Shown here in pieces: positions 16,530 through 23,901 of a DNA stretch of 39,528 nt. The translations under genes were made by a program, and so were the position numbers. The stretch lies in the NCBI GenBank assembly GCA_028820845.1, contig JAPPII010000027.1:1-39528 (forward strand), written 5' to 3'. A model generated the notes under the pieces. It was not told where the DNA came from and made no database searches. It worked only from the letters and a program-made list of their open reading frames with translations. How positions within the stretch are numbered: the stretch's first letter is position 1; the number at the start of each line of letters is the position of its first letter. This DNA comes from Candidatus Poribacteria bacterium (GTDB taxonomy: Bacteria > Poribacteria > WGA-4E > WGA-3G).

Positions 16530-16548
16530 TTCGGGTTATCTCCTTTCT

Positions 16549-16567
16549 GCTGGTGCTCTGGTCCAGC
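16549..16567 (-). promoter_or_regulatory. Pre-Shine-Dalgarno hairpin of peptide gene 2
   Basis: GCTGG and CCAGC pair around a 9-nt loop ending AGAGCA, immediately before AGAAAGGAG. Compared with GCCGG/CCGGC in cassettes 5-7, one base pair has changed on both sides (C-G to U-A), a compensatory change. Confidence 0.7.
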
Positions 16568-16615
16568 GGAATTGATTCCTCACTCGTTGTTGAGGAAACC
16601 ATCTCCAAGGCGAAT

Positions 16616-16724
16616 GACTTCGTTATGGGAGTAGAGCCCTCCCTTTGGAAATGCTTGAAAACAAGTACAACTTCAGCAGATATGAGATTTTGAATAGTAT
16701 TTCTGTCAAAGTGTTCTCAAGGTG
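16616..16724 (-). pseudogene. Frameshifted glycosyltransferase 3' end upstream of peptide gene 2
   Basis: The minus strand reads HLENTLTEIL, then loses the frame by one base. The bases of the conserved tail (GAAGTTG, TTTTCAAGCATTTCCAAAGG) still align with the end of the gene at 28893-30548. The junction with the propeller stop codon is the same as at 27351, so both arose from one duplicated unit. Confidence 0.6.
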
Positions 16725-16739
16725 GTTAGACTTAAAACG

Positions 16740-17762
16740 CTATTTCTCTTTCATTTTTCCCCATAGCGTGGTTAGTAACTGTGATTGCGGCGAAACGGGG
16801 AGCGCGAACGCTGGATCAAACCAATCGCCTAAACTATACCACCCGAGAGGTCCCACTTTGATCGATTCCCCACCTATCGCAGCAACTTTGAAGATTTGCC
16901 ACCTTTCTTTTTCCAGTGCCTCATCCATTATCAGTTGTTGGTAGAGTAGCATACTCCCGTCTGGAGACCATACAGGACCTACTGCACGCAGCCCTCTTTC
17001 AGGCACAATCTGCTTGAGACCCGTCCCGTCGCGATTTATAGTATAGATTGTTTCGGTCTCAAGGAAGTCCTTTAACGGGACACGGTGCAGCCATGAAAAG
17101 GCGAGTCTATCTCCACTCGGAGACCACGCCATTTCCTCCATCCATGAAGGCTGAGCCTCTGGTGGAAAAAGAAACTTTTGACGACCTGTTTCGACATTCA
17201 AGACACTAATTCGCATACGTTCAGGCCACCCGACCGTAAAGGCAATCTCTGTTCCATCTGGGGACCAAATCGGTCCGCCTCCGAATGCCACGCGTTCCTC
17301 TTTCTTGTCATCTACGGTTCCTATGTAGATAATCCACTGTCCTTGCTCAAGAGAATTGTACGCAATCTGTTTTCCATCCGGGGACCATGACGGTGCTCTT
17401 CTATCCTTTGACTTGCCGAATACTTGACGGATATTGGAACCGTCTGGATTCATCAAATAAAGGTCTGTACTTCCCTGAAACCGGTCTCGGCTTGAGCAAA
17501 AAAGGATGTGTTCCCCCGTTGGAGACCAAACAGGCGAATGGTCTACAGCGGGATGATTCGTAAGGTTTACTTGCTGAGTTCCGTCTGGATTCATTAACAA
17601 AACATCCCAGTTCCCATTTGGAGCCGCTGCAAACGCAATTTTAGGTATTGTTGGTGCTTGTGCGGGAACAAGACATATATTTGCGGACAACAACATTAAG
17701 CTAAAAAGATAAAAAATCAGAGGAAATTTCTTGAAAAAATTTCTGGTATAAGTCTTAATCAT
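16740..17762 (-). CDS. Secreted TolB/PD40-type beta-propeller (copy 9)
   Basis: 340 residues from the ATG at 17762, which has GAGGAG at 8 nt; the frame extends to 17792 without a ribosome site. Signal sequence FPLIFYLFSLMLLSANICLV, then PD40 blades (NPDGTQQVNLT, WSPTGEHILF, WSPDGKQIAY, WSPSGDRLAFS). Tail SPQSQLLTTLWGKMKEK. It is nearly a twin of the propeller at 38478-39467 (shared AQPSWME.MAWSPSGDRLAF and HRVPLKDFLET), although the two lie 22 kb apart at opposite ends of the array. Upstream is truncated peptide gene 3; downstream is peptide gene 2. Confidence 0.9.
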   Translation of the reverse strand: MIKTYTRNFFKKFPLIFYLFSLMLLSANICLVPAQAPTIPKIAFAAAPNGNWDVLLMNPDGTQQVNLTNHPAVDHSPVWSPTGEHILFCSSRDRFQGSTDLYLMNPDGSNIRQVFGKSKDRRAPSWSPDGKQIAYNSLEQGQWIIYIGTVDDKKEERVAFGGGPIWSPDGTEIAFTVGWPERMRISVLNVETGRQKFLFPPEAQPSWMEEMAWSPSGDRLAFSWLHRVPLKDFLETETIYTINRDGTGLKQIVPERGLRAVGPVWSPDGSMLLYQQLIMDEALEKERWQIFKVAAIGGESIKVGPLGWYSLGDWFDPAFALPVSPQSQLLTTLWGKMKEK

Positions 17763-17806
17763 TTTAGAAGCTCCTCGTATTCTTATTTGCATGGAAAATA
17801 AGATGG

Positions 17807-17831
17807 GCGTGGCAGCAAAAAGCCATCACGC
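17807..17831 (-). promoter_or_regulatory. Imperfect hairpin between peptide gene 3 and propeller copy 9
   Basis: GCG-TGGC and GCCA-(TCA)-CGC pair around an A-rich loop. It is weaker than the others but lies at the same place in the cassette, with the same GCGTGG...CACGC flavour. Confidence 0.4.
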
Positions 17832-17945
17832 GTTTAAGTATCTATGTTATTTCCTCGCGATTCAAGGGAATAACATAGATACTACTAATATTACCACTTA
17901 CTTGGTTTCATACTGATGTCTGAGGCCAAGTAACGATTGTGTTGT

Positions 17946-18128
17946 CTATCCATCTCGGCAAGTGCCCAGATCACATACTTGTCCAGCACCGCAATTCTCG
18001 TTAAACTGGCACATCCACGCCTCGGCTTTTGGCGTTCCGACAATAGACTGTGCGAGCAGGATGCTACCAGTCGCGACACCAAGTGTCAAAGGACCTTTGA
18101 CACCCACCTTGCCTTCCTCGGATTGCAT
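17946..18128 (-). CDS. Peptide gene 3: leader truncated, joined to the propeller stop codon
   Basis: 60 residues from the only usable ATG, which is the Met inside the leader (REF-M-QSEEG). The codons for LRGKIREF are still present upstream in frame, but MK-N and the whole 200-bp upstream region of the other copies are missing. The leader codons run straight into the end of the upstream propeller gene (stop at 18169), one frame out. No ATG, GTG or TTG exists in this frame between the preceding stop and 18128. The tail WMCQFNENCGAGQVCDLGTCRDG keeps four cysteines. It may be a dying copy, or it may be made with a shortened leader from the propeller mRNA. Confidence 0.65.
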   Translation of the reverse strand: MQSEEGKVGVKGPLTLGVATGSILLAQSIVGTPKAEAWMCQFNENCGAGQVCDLGTCRDG

Positions 18129-18168
18129 GAATTCTCGGATTTTACCGCGAAGATCGTATCTTAAGCTG

Positions 18169-19143
18169 CTATTCCTTTTTGATCTTTCCCCATGTTGTTG
18201 TTAGCAACTCAGGCTGCGGTGAAACGGGCAATGCGTATGCTGGATCAAACCAATCTCCAAGATGATTCCAGCCGATATGTGTCAGTTGTTCGATCTCCCT
18301 ATTCTCTAAACTCACTTTGAAGATGTGGAAACTCTTACGATCCACATATCGCTCATAGAGCAGCGCATCACCCCGCGGAGACCAGACTGGTAAAATTGCT
18401 CTTGGACCCGCTTCAGCAATAATCTGCGTAAGCCCTGTCCCATCGCGATTCACTATGTAAATTGTTTCTGTTTCAAGAAAATCCTGAAAGGGCACCCGAT
18501 GGAGCCAAGAAAATGCGAGTTTCTCTCCTGTTGGAGACCACTTTGCCCCATCGGACATCCACGAGGGTATCGCCTGACGAGGGAAAAGGATCTTCTGGTT
18601 GCCCGTCCGTAGGTTGAAGAGCGTTATTTTCATCTTTTTTGCTGCCCAGCCAGAAATAAATGCCAGTTCACTTCCGTCTGGCGACCACGAAACATAACCG
18701 CCAGCAACGATTCGCTCCTCATTTTCTTCACCGAGTGTTGCGATGTGGATGATTTGTTCATCCCGTATGACACGCGAGTAGGCAATTTGTTTGCCATCCG
18801 GCGACCACGCGGGGAGCACTCTGAGAGCCTCCTTCTGAAAGACGCGTTGGACATTTGTTCCATCTGGATCCATGAGGTGTAGGTCAAAAATGCCATCGCG
18901 GTTAGAGACGAAGAGGATCCGTTCACCTGTTGGCGACCAGACGGGCGTGAAATCTTGGGCGCGGTGATGTGTTATTTTCACTTGGTTTGTGCCATCTGGG
19001 TTCATGAGATAGATATCGCGAGTCCCTTCACGGTCTGCCCAAAACGCGATTTTAGCGGTTTTCGGGGCCTCTGCTAAAATGGGAGAAAGCCAGTACAACA
19101 ATGCCAAGCTGCAAGTGGAAAGCGAAAAAAGTCGGCGTGCCAT
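18169..19143 (-). CDS. Secreted TolB/PD40-type beta-propeller (copy 8)
   Basis: 324 residues; AGGAGG precedes the ATG at 19143. Signal peptide MARRLFSLSTCSLALLYWLS. PD40 blades include NPDGTNQVKITHH, WSPTGERILFVS, WSPDGKQIAYS, WSPDGSELAFIS and WSPTGEKLAFS. Tail SPQPELLTTTWGKIKKE. It is the closest paralogue of copy 10 (15128-16105); a whole peptide-propeller unit seems to have been copied. Its stop codon abuts the leader remnant of peptide gene 3 with no intergenic region, unlike all other cassettes, which shows a deletion. Confidence 0.9.
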   Translation of the reverse strand: MARRLFSLSTCSLALLYWLSPILAEAPKTAKIAFWADREGTRDIYLMNPDGTNQVKITHHRAQDFTPVWSPTGERILFVSNRDGIFDLHLMDPDGTNVQRVFQKEALRVLPAWSPDGKQIAYSRVIRDEQIIHIATLGEENEERIVAGGYVSWSPDGSELAFISGWAAKKMKITLFNLRTGNQKILFPRQAIPSWMSDGAKWSPTGEKLAFSWLHRVPFQDFLETETIYIVNRDGTGLTQIIAEAGPRAILPVWSPRGDALLYERYVDRKSFHIFKVSLENREIEQLTHIGWNHLGDWFDPAYALPVSPQPELLTTTWGKIKKE

Positions 19144-19218
19144 GAAAATTTCCTCCTAAATTAGGACCGGAGCGTTAAAAAGTAAGTTATAGAATTAGGT
19201 CCACGATTACAGGCGGAC

Positions 19219-19238
19219 GTGGCGGCTTTCGCCGCCAC
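19219..19238 (-). promoter_or_regulatory. Hairpin between peptide gene 4 and propeller copy 8
   Basis: A perfect 8-bp stem GTGGCGGC / GCCGCCAC. On the minus strand the loop is GAAA, a GNRA-type tetraloop. It lies in the 157-bp gap; no T-run follows on the minus strand. It is homologous in position to 16174-16197. Confidence 0.6.
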
Positions 19239-19300
19239 ATTCGCAAGTGCCTAGAAAGCCCATTAATTTGCGTAGGGCTTCCCAGACAATGGTTTAGTTA

Positions 19301-19516
19301 TTAACTATCCACGCATGTGCCTTCAGAACACACCTGACCCGCAGGGCAAGGAATTCCCGCCGCACCGCATGCGTCAGCATTTGGTGTTCCGACAATAGCA
19401 GTTGCGAGCAGGACGCTACCTGTTGCAACACCGAGCGTCAAGGGTGCTTTGGCACTTACACGCCCTTCCTCAGATGCGAGGAAGGTTTGAATTCTGTCTC
19501 GAACATTCTTTTTCAT
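19301..19516 (-). CDS. Peptide gene 4: leader plus four-cysteine tail
   Basis: 71 residues. The leader has drifted (VRDRIQTFLASEEGRVSAK instead of LRGKIREF) but keeps SEEG, the Lys five residues later, PLTLGVATG and GTPNADA. The tail ACGAAGIPCPAGQVCSEGTC has spacing C-x6-C-x5-C-x4-C, like peptides 2 and 3. A Shine-Dalgarno AAAGGAG and the upstream hairpin are present. It follows the chimeric cytochrome gene (19722-21575) and precedes propeller copy 8. Confidence 0.85.
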   Translation of the reverse strand: MKKNVRDRIQTFLASEEGRVSAKAPLTLGVATGSVLLATAIVGTPNADACGAAGIPCPAGQVCSEGTCVDS

Positions 19517-19535
19517 CTTGGCTTTTCTCCTTTCT

Positions 19536-19555
19536 GCTGGTGCTTCTCTTCCAGC
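19536..19555 (-). promoter_or_regulatory. Pre-Shine-Dalgarno hairpin of peptide gene 4
   Basis: GCTGG and CCAGC pair around a 10-nt loop, just before AGAAAGGAG. It shares with peptide gene 2 the U-A pair that replaces C-G in cassettes 5-7. Confidence 0.65.
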
Positions 19556-19603
19556 GGGATAAGTTTCTCAACTAGAGTTGGGAAACTCATTTCCAAGGCA
19601 AAT

Positions 19604-19645
19604 TGCTTCGCTACGGGAGTGGAGCCCTCCCCCTGGAAACGCTCT
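19604..19645 (-). pseudogene. Trace of glycosyltransferase 3' end upstream of peptide gene 4
   Basis: Minus-strand bases CGTTTCCAGGGGGAGGGCTC and CGTAGCGAAGC align with the last codons of the glycosyltransferase tail (HFQGKGS, VAK). The rest is not recognisable. It sits between the chimeric cytochrome gene and peptide gene 4. Confidence 0.45.
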
Positions 19646-19721
19646 CTAAATTCTTTTCAAAATACTTACGATTCTTGTTGACTGATTTCATGAACCGTGT
19701 TCGCTTCGTTCCTCTTTGAGA

Positions 19722-21575
19722 TCACTGACAAGGTGTTCCACTCGCCCGTAATAACTGCGTTGCCCGGAATTGGTGGTTATCGACTAAAATCGTCGGTGAG
19801 GCTTTAATACCCAATTCCTCGGCGCGCTTGATGTTTTCCCGGAACATCTGTTCGGAAACCTCCGGTGAATCAAACAGACGTTGAATCTTTGCGACATCAA
19901 TGCCGAGTTTCTCAGCGCAACTCTCCCAACTCTTGTCCAATTTCTTACCCCGACATAAGATGTAGTCGAGATACTTATCAGGATATTCTCGCGCTATCAG
20001 GAGTTGTCGGATATTTTCTGCCACTTCAGGATAACCGTGTAGACTCGTGAACGGTGTTATATCGTTCAGAGAAACCGTCTCCTTCTCGTCTGCGATGAAT
20101 TGGAGTTTGAAGTCGATTTTGTCACCAAATTCCTTGACGATTGGGATAATCTTCTCTTCCGCCTGAACACCGAAGGGACAGTAACTCATGACGAACAGTT
20201 CCAATGTCGGTTTGCCCATCCGTGCTATACGGGATGCTAAGAGTTCCTCCAGGTTCATTGGTTCTCGACTGTGATCAATGTCCTTGGTGTGGAGTGCTAC
20301 GACTTCTGAGAAGCCCGGAGAATGTTTTGTATCATGGCATTCCAGACAGAGCCTTGTATCAGCACCGTTGCGAATGTTGGTTTTCTTAGGATTGCCGACG
20401 TGCTGTTTGCCAGGACCGTGACAGGTTTCGCATTGTACGCCTTTGAGGGTTGAGTCCTGATCGCCTATCTGAAATCCTGTTGGATAGCCGAGTCCGGTGG
20501 TATGGCAGGAGACGCAACCCGCATCGAAGTAGCGTTCTTTTTTCAGAAGCGTTTCAAAGGCGAACGCGTGCCGCGTCGCTGACCACTGGAGATATTCTTG
20601 TTGATGACACTCTTGACAGGCTGTCGCTGAGGCGTATCCGTTTTGCGGATCCTGTTCCAGGTGTTGTCCAGCGAAGAGCGGTGTAAGGTCAGACGATTGC
20701 CCAACCTCTCGATAAAAGTCGGTCAGCAGTTGGCGCACCGATTGGGATTCCGCTACGTCGCCAGTCAACGCTAATTGTGTGGCGTAATGACGTGCGAGTT
20801 CCCTGTTTGAGTTTATCCAGAGTGCTAAGAGTCCCAATGTTTTGCCTTCGGGTTTAGAGCCGACATAAAGCGTTCCATCTTCAGATTTCGTTGTCTCCAT
20901 TTCGTCGGGTTGAATTACAACGTCAACGTGTTTCGAGGTTTCATAAGTCCCCAGAGCTACAACAAGATCGACTTGCGGTACTGTATCTTCTGAAAGTTCA
21001 CCTGTGACAAAGGCGATCGTATGCTGCCCAACTTGTCTGGTGACAAAGGGATGTGTAAAATCGTTTTGTGTTGGAGTTAAAAACGGAAACGTCGCAACGG
21101 CACGTTGTTGGCTTAAATACGCGTCCCCATAGGAAAGGTCTGTTTGACTCAGGGCAACGGCATCATATTCCATCGCCGACATCGCCTTGAGATTGACTTC
21201 ACACCGTTTCGCGTCAATTTCCGCTTTTCCATCAAAGATATTGCCTGCATCAACCAAGAGAGTTGGAAACCCTTGCTGTCGAATCTGGTCTACAATGTAA
21301 GCACGTCTCGGCAGTCCCCCCGACTGCTCTTGATAACACCCGCACGGTTCCAGATGGCTTTTGGTGCCACCGGTGTATAAAATAATCACAGAAGGCGGAT
21401 CGTCGTTTTTGAGTTCGGACAAAACTGTTTCTAATGGCTCACCGAAAACAGGTCGCGCTTTTTGCTTCACTTCCTGGATCTGGTTGAGTCTTTGAGATTC
21501 TGCCCACTGTAGGTAAATCGGTGGTAGCGTTACCACTACCGTTAAAAAGGTTAGAACAAGAATCGCACGTTTCAT
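19722..21575 (-). CDS. Secreted metallophosphatase-like / tetraheme c-type cytochrome / thioredoxin-like chimera
   Basis: 617 residues from the ATG at 21575 (the frame opens 6 codons earlier with TTG). N-terminal signal anchor (AILVLTFLTVVVTLPPIYL). Residues about 60-270 resemble the 5'-nucleotidase/metallophosphatase fold (VIILYTGGTKSHLEPCGCY, TLLVDAGNIFDG), but the full metal-binding set is not evident. The middle has four CXXCH heme sites at about residues 320 (CQECH), 354 (CVSCH), 382 (CETCH) and 410 (CLECH), like a cytochrome c554 domain. The last 160 residues are thioredoxin-like (ELFVMSYCPFGVQ, then ASPTILVDN with its cis-Pro). The CPFG motif has a single Cys, but a partner Cys follows (ILCRGKKL). 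This predicts an exported redox protein. It might handle disulfides of the Cys-rich peptides, which is speculation. Confidence 0.85.
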   Translation of the reverse strand: MKRAILVLTFLTVVVTLPPIYLQWAESQRLNQIQEVKQKARPVFGEPLETVLSELKNDDPPSVIILYTGGTKSHLEPCGCYQEQSGGLPRRAYIVDQIRQQGFPTLLVDAGNIFDGKAEIDAKRCEVNLKAMSAMEYDAVALSQTDLSYGDAYLSQQRAVATFPFLTPTQNDFTHPFVTRQVGQHTIAFVTGELSEDTVPQVDLVVALGTYETSKHVDVVIQPDEMETTKSEDGTLYVGSKPEGKTLGLLALWINSNRELARHYATQLALTGDVAESQSVRQLLTDFYREVGQSSDLTPLFAGQHLEQDPQNGYASATACQECHQQEYLQWSATRHAFAFETLLKKERYFDAGCVSCHTTGLGYPTGFQIGDQDSTLKGVQCETCHGPGKQHVGNPKKTNIRNGADTRLCLECHDTKHSPGFSEVVALHTKDIDHSREPMNLEELLASRIARMGKPTLELFVMSYCPFGVQAEEKIIPIVKEFGDKIDFKLQFIADEKETVSLNDITPFTSLHGYPEVAENIRQLLIAREYPDKYLDYILCRGKKLDKSWESCAEKLGIDVAKIQRLFDSPEVSEQMFRENIKRAEELGIKASPTILVDNHQFRATQLLRASGTPCQ

Positions 21576-21633
21576 AGAGATAAAATAAATCAATTAAGGG
21601 TTATTGATTTGTGTTCCTTTCGTGTGTAGAGAA

Positions 21634-21723
21634 TGGCTATCGGCTTTCAGCAATCGGCAAAGAAGCGTTTAATTTAAGCAGAACCTCTTTTACTGACAGC
21701 CGACCGCTGATGGCTGACTGCCA
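21634..21723. repeat. Inverted pair of dispersed GGC..TCAGC..TCGGC repeats
   Basis: Two copies face each other in the 150-bp gap before the chimeric cytochrome gene. The first, at 21634-21658, reads GGCTATCGGCTTTCAGCAAT. The second, at 21694-21723, reads as the complement (CTGACAGCCGACCGCTGATG...). They match the copy at 4546-4576. No terminator or promoter is evident otherwise. Confidence 0.55.
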
Positions 21724-21725
21724 AA

Positions 21726-22862
21726 TTAAAATAGCTGCATCAGTTTGAGATAAAAGGGACCTTCGCAAAGAACCGTCAGCAGTGCTCCGATGGAGATAAC
21801 CGGCGCAAAACGAATTGAGGGTTGGACGTTTATCTGATTGCCAAATTCGGCAAAAGCACCCGCTGCAGCAAGGTGTTGCAATTCGGCGATCTCTGCCGTC
21901 GTCAGACCTGTCGGATCGGGTGAGATGACAATGTTATCGTCCTGACCGCTTGAAAACTCGACCTGTTGCTTTTCGTAGCGGACGGTGCCGTCTGGTTGCG
22001 CTACCCGAACAATCTGTTCCGCAGGAATCATACCGACTTGGAGACCGTTGACATCAACGGCATTGTCCAAGGTTACACTCGCTAAACTGAGAATCAACTG
22101 TTTGGCGATAACGAAAACCACGAGATACAACCCTAAAAAGAAGGCGAAACCGGTGAGAAACACCGAAATAGATGGCGTTGCTTGCACGGCTAACCAGACA
22201 CAGACAAAACCAGTAACAGCGTAATAGACCGGCGTTTTCGGCAGTGGCGATAACATCTTTTGAATCACAGTAAATGCGACCAAAACTAAAATGAGGCGCA
22301 GAAATCGATCGGGTTCCCATCCAAAAAATTGCAACACGTAGGTTAATCCAGACCCGATACCGATAAACAGAAGCAGGTTGAAGAGTTTTTCGAGGAGCGG
22401 CTCCTTTTGAAAGTAGGACTTGAAGAAATACCGAAGCAGGTCGAGTTTATTTCGCATCAGTGCAAACTTGAAGAGCAAATATCCGAGTATCCCTATAGAG
22501 TACGGGACAATAATATTGAGTGCGAGTATCAAGGGTGGAAAACTCATCGCACCGCTGAGATTTCTGAAAAGCGACAGCGGAAAAATCAGGCAGAGTCCCC
22601 AAAAGAGTTTGGAATCTCCGGGCGAGAAGATACCGAACCAGTAGAAGGCAAACGCAATCAGTCCACTTCCGAAGAAGAGTCCTAAAATATAGAGGGGCGT
22701 TGTTGTGCAGAGATACCACGCCATCAGTTGGCTAAGTGTTCCTACATACAGGAGTCCGAGGGAGCAGAAGTTGCGAATCTTCTGCGTCTTCAGGTCGGTA
22801 TAACTCGCGTATCCGCAGAAAGCGAGTGCCAAGAAAATCAGAAAGTATTCATAGTACGACAT
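21726..22862 (-). CDS. A24-family prepilin peptidase
   Basis: A 378-residue polytopic inner-membrane aspartyl protease of the type IV prepilin peptidase family. The two catalytic aspartates are visible: Asp23 in SYTDLKTQKIRN (motif D-x6-I-x-N) and Asp83 in FSPGDSKLFWGL (the GxGD-like motif, here SPGD). At least seven hydrophobic segments are present. A cytoplasm-type soluble insertion of about 95 residues (DVNGLQVGMIPAEQ to TTAEIAELQHLAAAG) interrupts the membrane part before the last helix (FAPVISIGALLTVL). It lies 20 nt downstream of the methyltransferase, so it is in its operon. No pilus assembly gene is nearby. The peptide leaders of this locus resemble Flp prepilins and are candidate substrates. 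Confidence 0.88.
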   Translation of the reverse strand: MSYYEYFLIFLALAFCGYASYTDLKTQKIRNFCSLGLLYVGTLSQLMAWYLCTTTPLYILGLFFGSGLIAFAFYWFGIFSPGDSKLFWGLCLIFPLSLFRNLSGAMSFPPLILALNIIVPYSIGILGYLLFKFALMRNKLDLLRYFFKSYFQKEPLLEKLFNLLLFIGIGSGLTYVLQFFGWEPDRFLRLILVLVAFTVIQKMLSPLPKTPVYYAVTGFVCVWLAVQATPSISVFLTGFAFFLGLYLVVFVIAKQLILSLASVTLDNAVDVNGLQVGMIPAEQIVRVAQPDGTVRYEKQQVEFSSGQDDNIVISPDPTGLTTAEIAELQHLAAAGAFAEFGNQINVQPSIRFAPVISIGALLTVLCEGPFYLKLMQLF

Positions 22863-22882
22863 AATACAAAGCGTGCCTTTCT

Positions 22883-23779
22883 TTACGGTTTCGTGCTGAG
22901 TGCAAATGTATCAACGAAGGGACCCGCTTGCCGTTGGAACTCCTTCGTCTCGAAGTCAATAACTTTAAGTCCAACCTTTTTGTAGAGTGATAGGACTTCA
23001 TCGGGAGAATCAAAATCGTAGAGGTGCATGAGAAGCGGTAGCTGCACCGGCAGTGCCGTTATTGCGTATCCACCCGGCTTCAGGACTCGCATTGCTTCTA
23101 ACAACCCAGTTTCTGGATCTGGGATATGCTCAAGCACCTCAACAGCGATAACTATATCAAAAGTATCATCTGGATAGGGTAGCGCGCGAACATCTCCAAC
23201 TGATAGTTCACTCCTTCCAAGTACATCTTTTTTCGATAAGAGTCTCTGGGCATGATGAAGGCAGTGCTGGCTTATATCAACACCGTCAACTTGCCATGAG
23301 GGGTCTTGTTGTAGAATGAATGTAGTCAACACACCGGGACCGAAGCCGAGATCACAGAAACGCGATTTTTCTTTCAAACGGTTAAGGTGTTTGCCGATGA
23401 ATGCTTTCCTTTCCAAAGCAGGCGGAAAAGCGATGTAGTTCAGGTGTTCACTGATAGGGTAATATTTCGTTTCATAGAGTTTCGTTTTTACTGCTTCAAA
23501 ATCCCTATCTGCTGTGAGTTGGTTGGGAATTTCAAGGGCAAAGAGTTGTTCAACAGTTATATCGCCACAGTAGAGGATGTCGCTGACGATTTCCTCAGTG
23601 TGTGCCCAGTTTGTCTCCGGCTGCTGGATTAAAGTTTCTGTCTGCGCTAAGATAGAGGAGAATAGGTGCTGAATTGTCTGATCAAAACGGGCGCGATGGT
23701 ATGCCACTGCGTGTGGATATAAGTCTGTGTGTGTTTGGAGTTGTGCATCAAACGCTGATTCAAATTCAGGGTAGTGCAT
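22883..23779 (-). CDS. Class I SAM-dependent methyltransferase
   Basis: 298 residues. The C-terminal 180 residues are a Rossmann methyltransferase: motif I FCDLGFGPGVLTTFIL (about residues 141-156), acidic VDGVDIS, and DVRALPYPDDTFDIVIAVEVLEHIPDPE (motifs II-III). The N-terminal 115 residues are helical and not recognised. AAAGGT precedes the ATG. It is the first gene of a likely operon with the A24 peptidase. A target cannot be read: a small molecule, a sugar or a peptide are all possible. Its position inside the peptide array makes peptide or glycan methylation worth testing. Confidence 0.88.
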   Translation of the reverse strand: MHYPEFESAFDAQLQTHTDLYPHAVAYHRARFDQTIQHLFSSILAQTETLIQQPETNWAHTEEIVSDILYCGDITVEQLFALEIPNQLTADRDFEAVKTKLYETKYYPISEHLNYIAFPPALERKAFIGKHLNRLKEKSRFCDLGFGPGVLTTFILQQDPSWQVDGVDISQHCLHHAQRLLSKKDVLGRSELSVGDVRALPYPDDTFDIVIAVEVLEHIPDPETGLLEAMRVLKPGGYAITALPVQLPLLMHLYDFDSPDEVLSLYKKVGLKVIDFETKEFQRQAGPFVDTFALSTKP

Positions 23780-23901
23780 TTATCATTACCTTTCTCAAAA
23801 TCGGATTTTTTCGATAACTGGAAATGGATTAAAAACATGTTCGGGACGAATGATTCACATGAGAAAGAGAGCCCTACGTTATTTTCGCTACGGATCATCT
23901 C

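Noticed and set aside
18128-18175. Programmed +1 frameshift producing a propeller-peptide fusion
   Set aside because: The frame offset would allow it, but no convincing slippery site or stimulator is visible and the arrangement is explained by a deletion.
16311-19516. Lipoprotein signal (lipobox) in peptides 2 and 4, because Cys directly follows ADA
   Set aside because: The -3 position is Ala, not Leu/Val/Ile, and the other six copies have no Cys at that place, so a small-residue A.A cut or a prepilin-type cut fits better.
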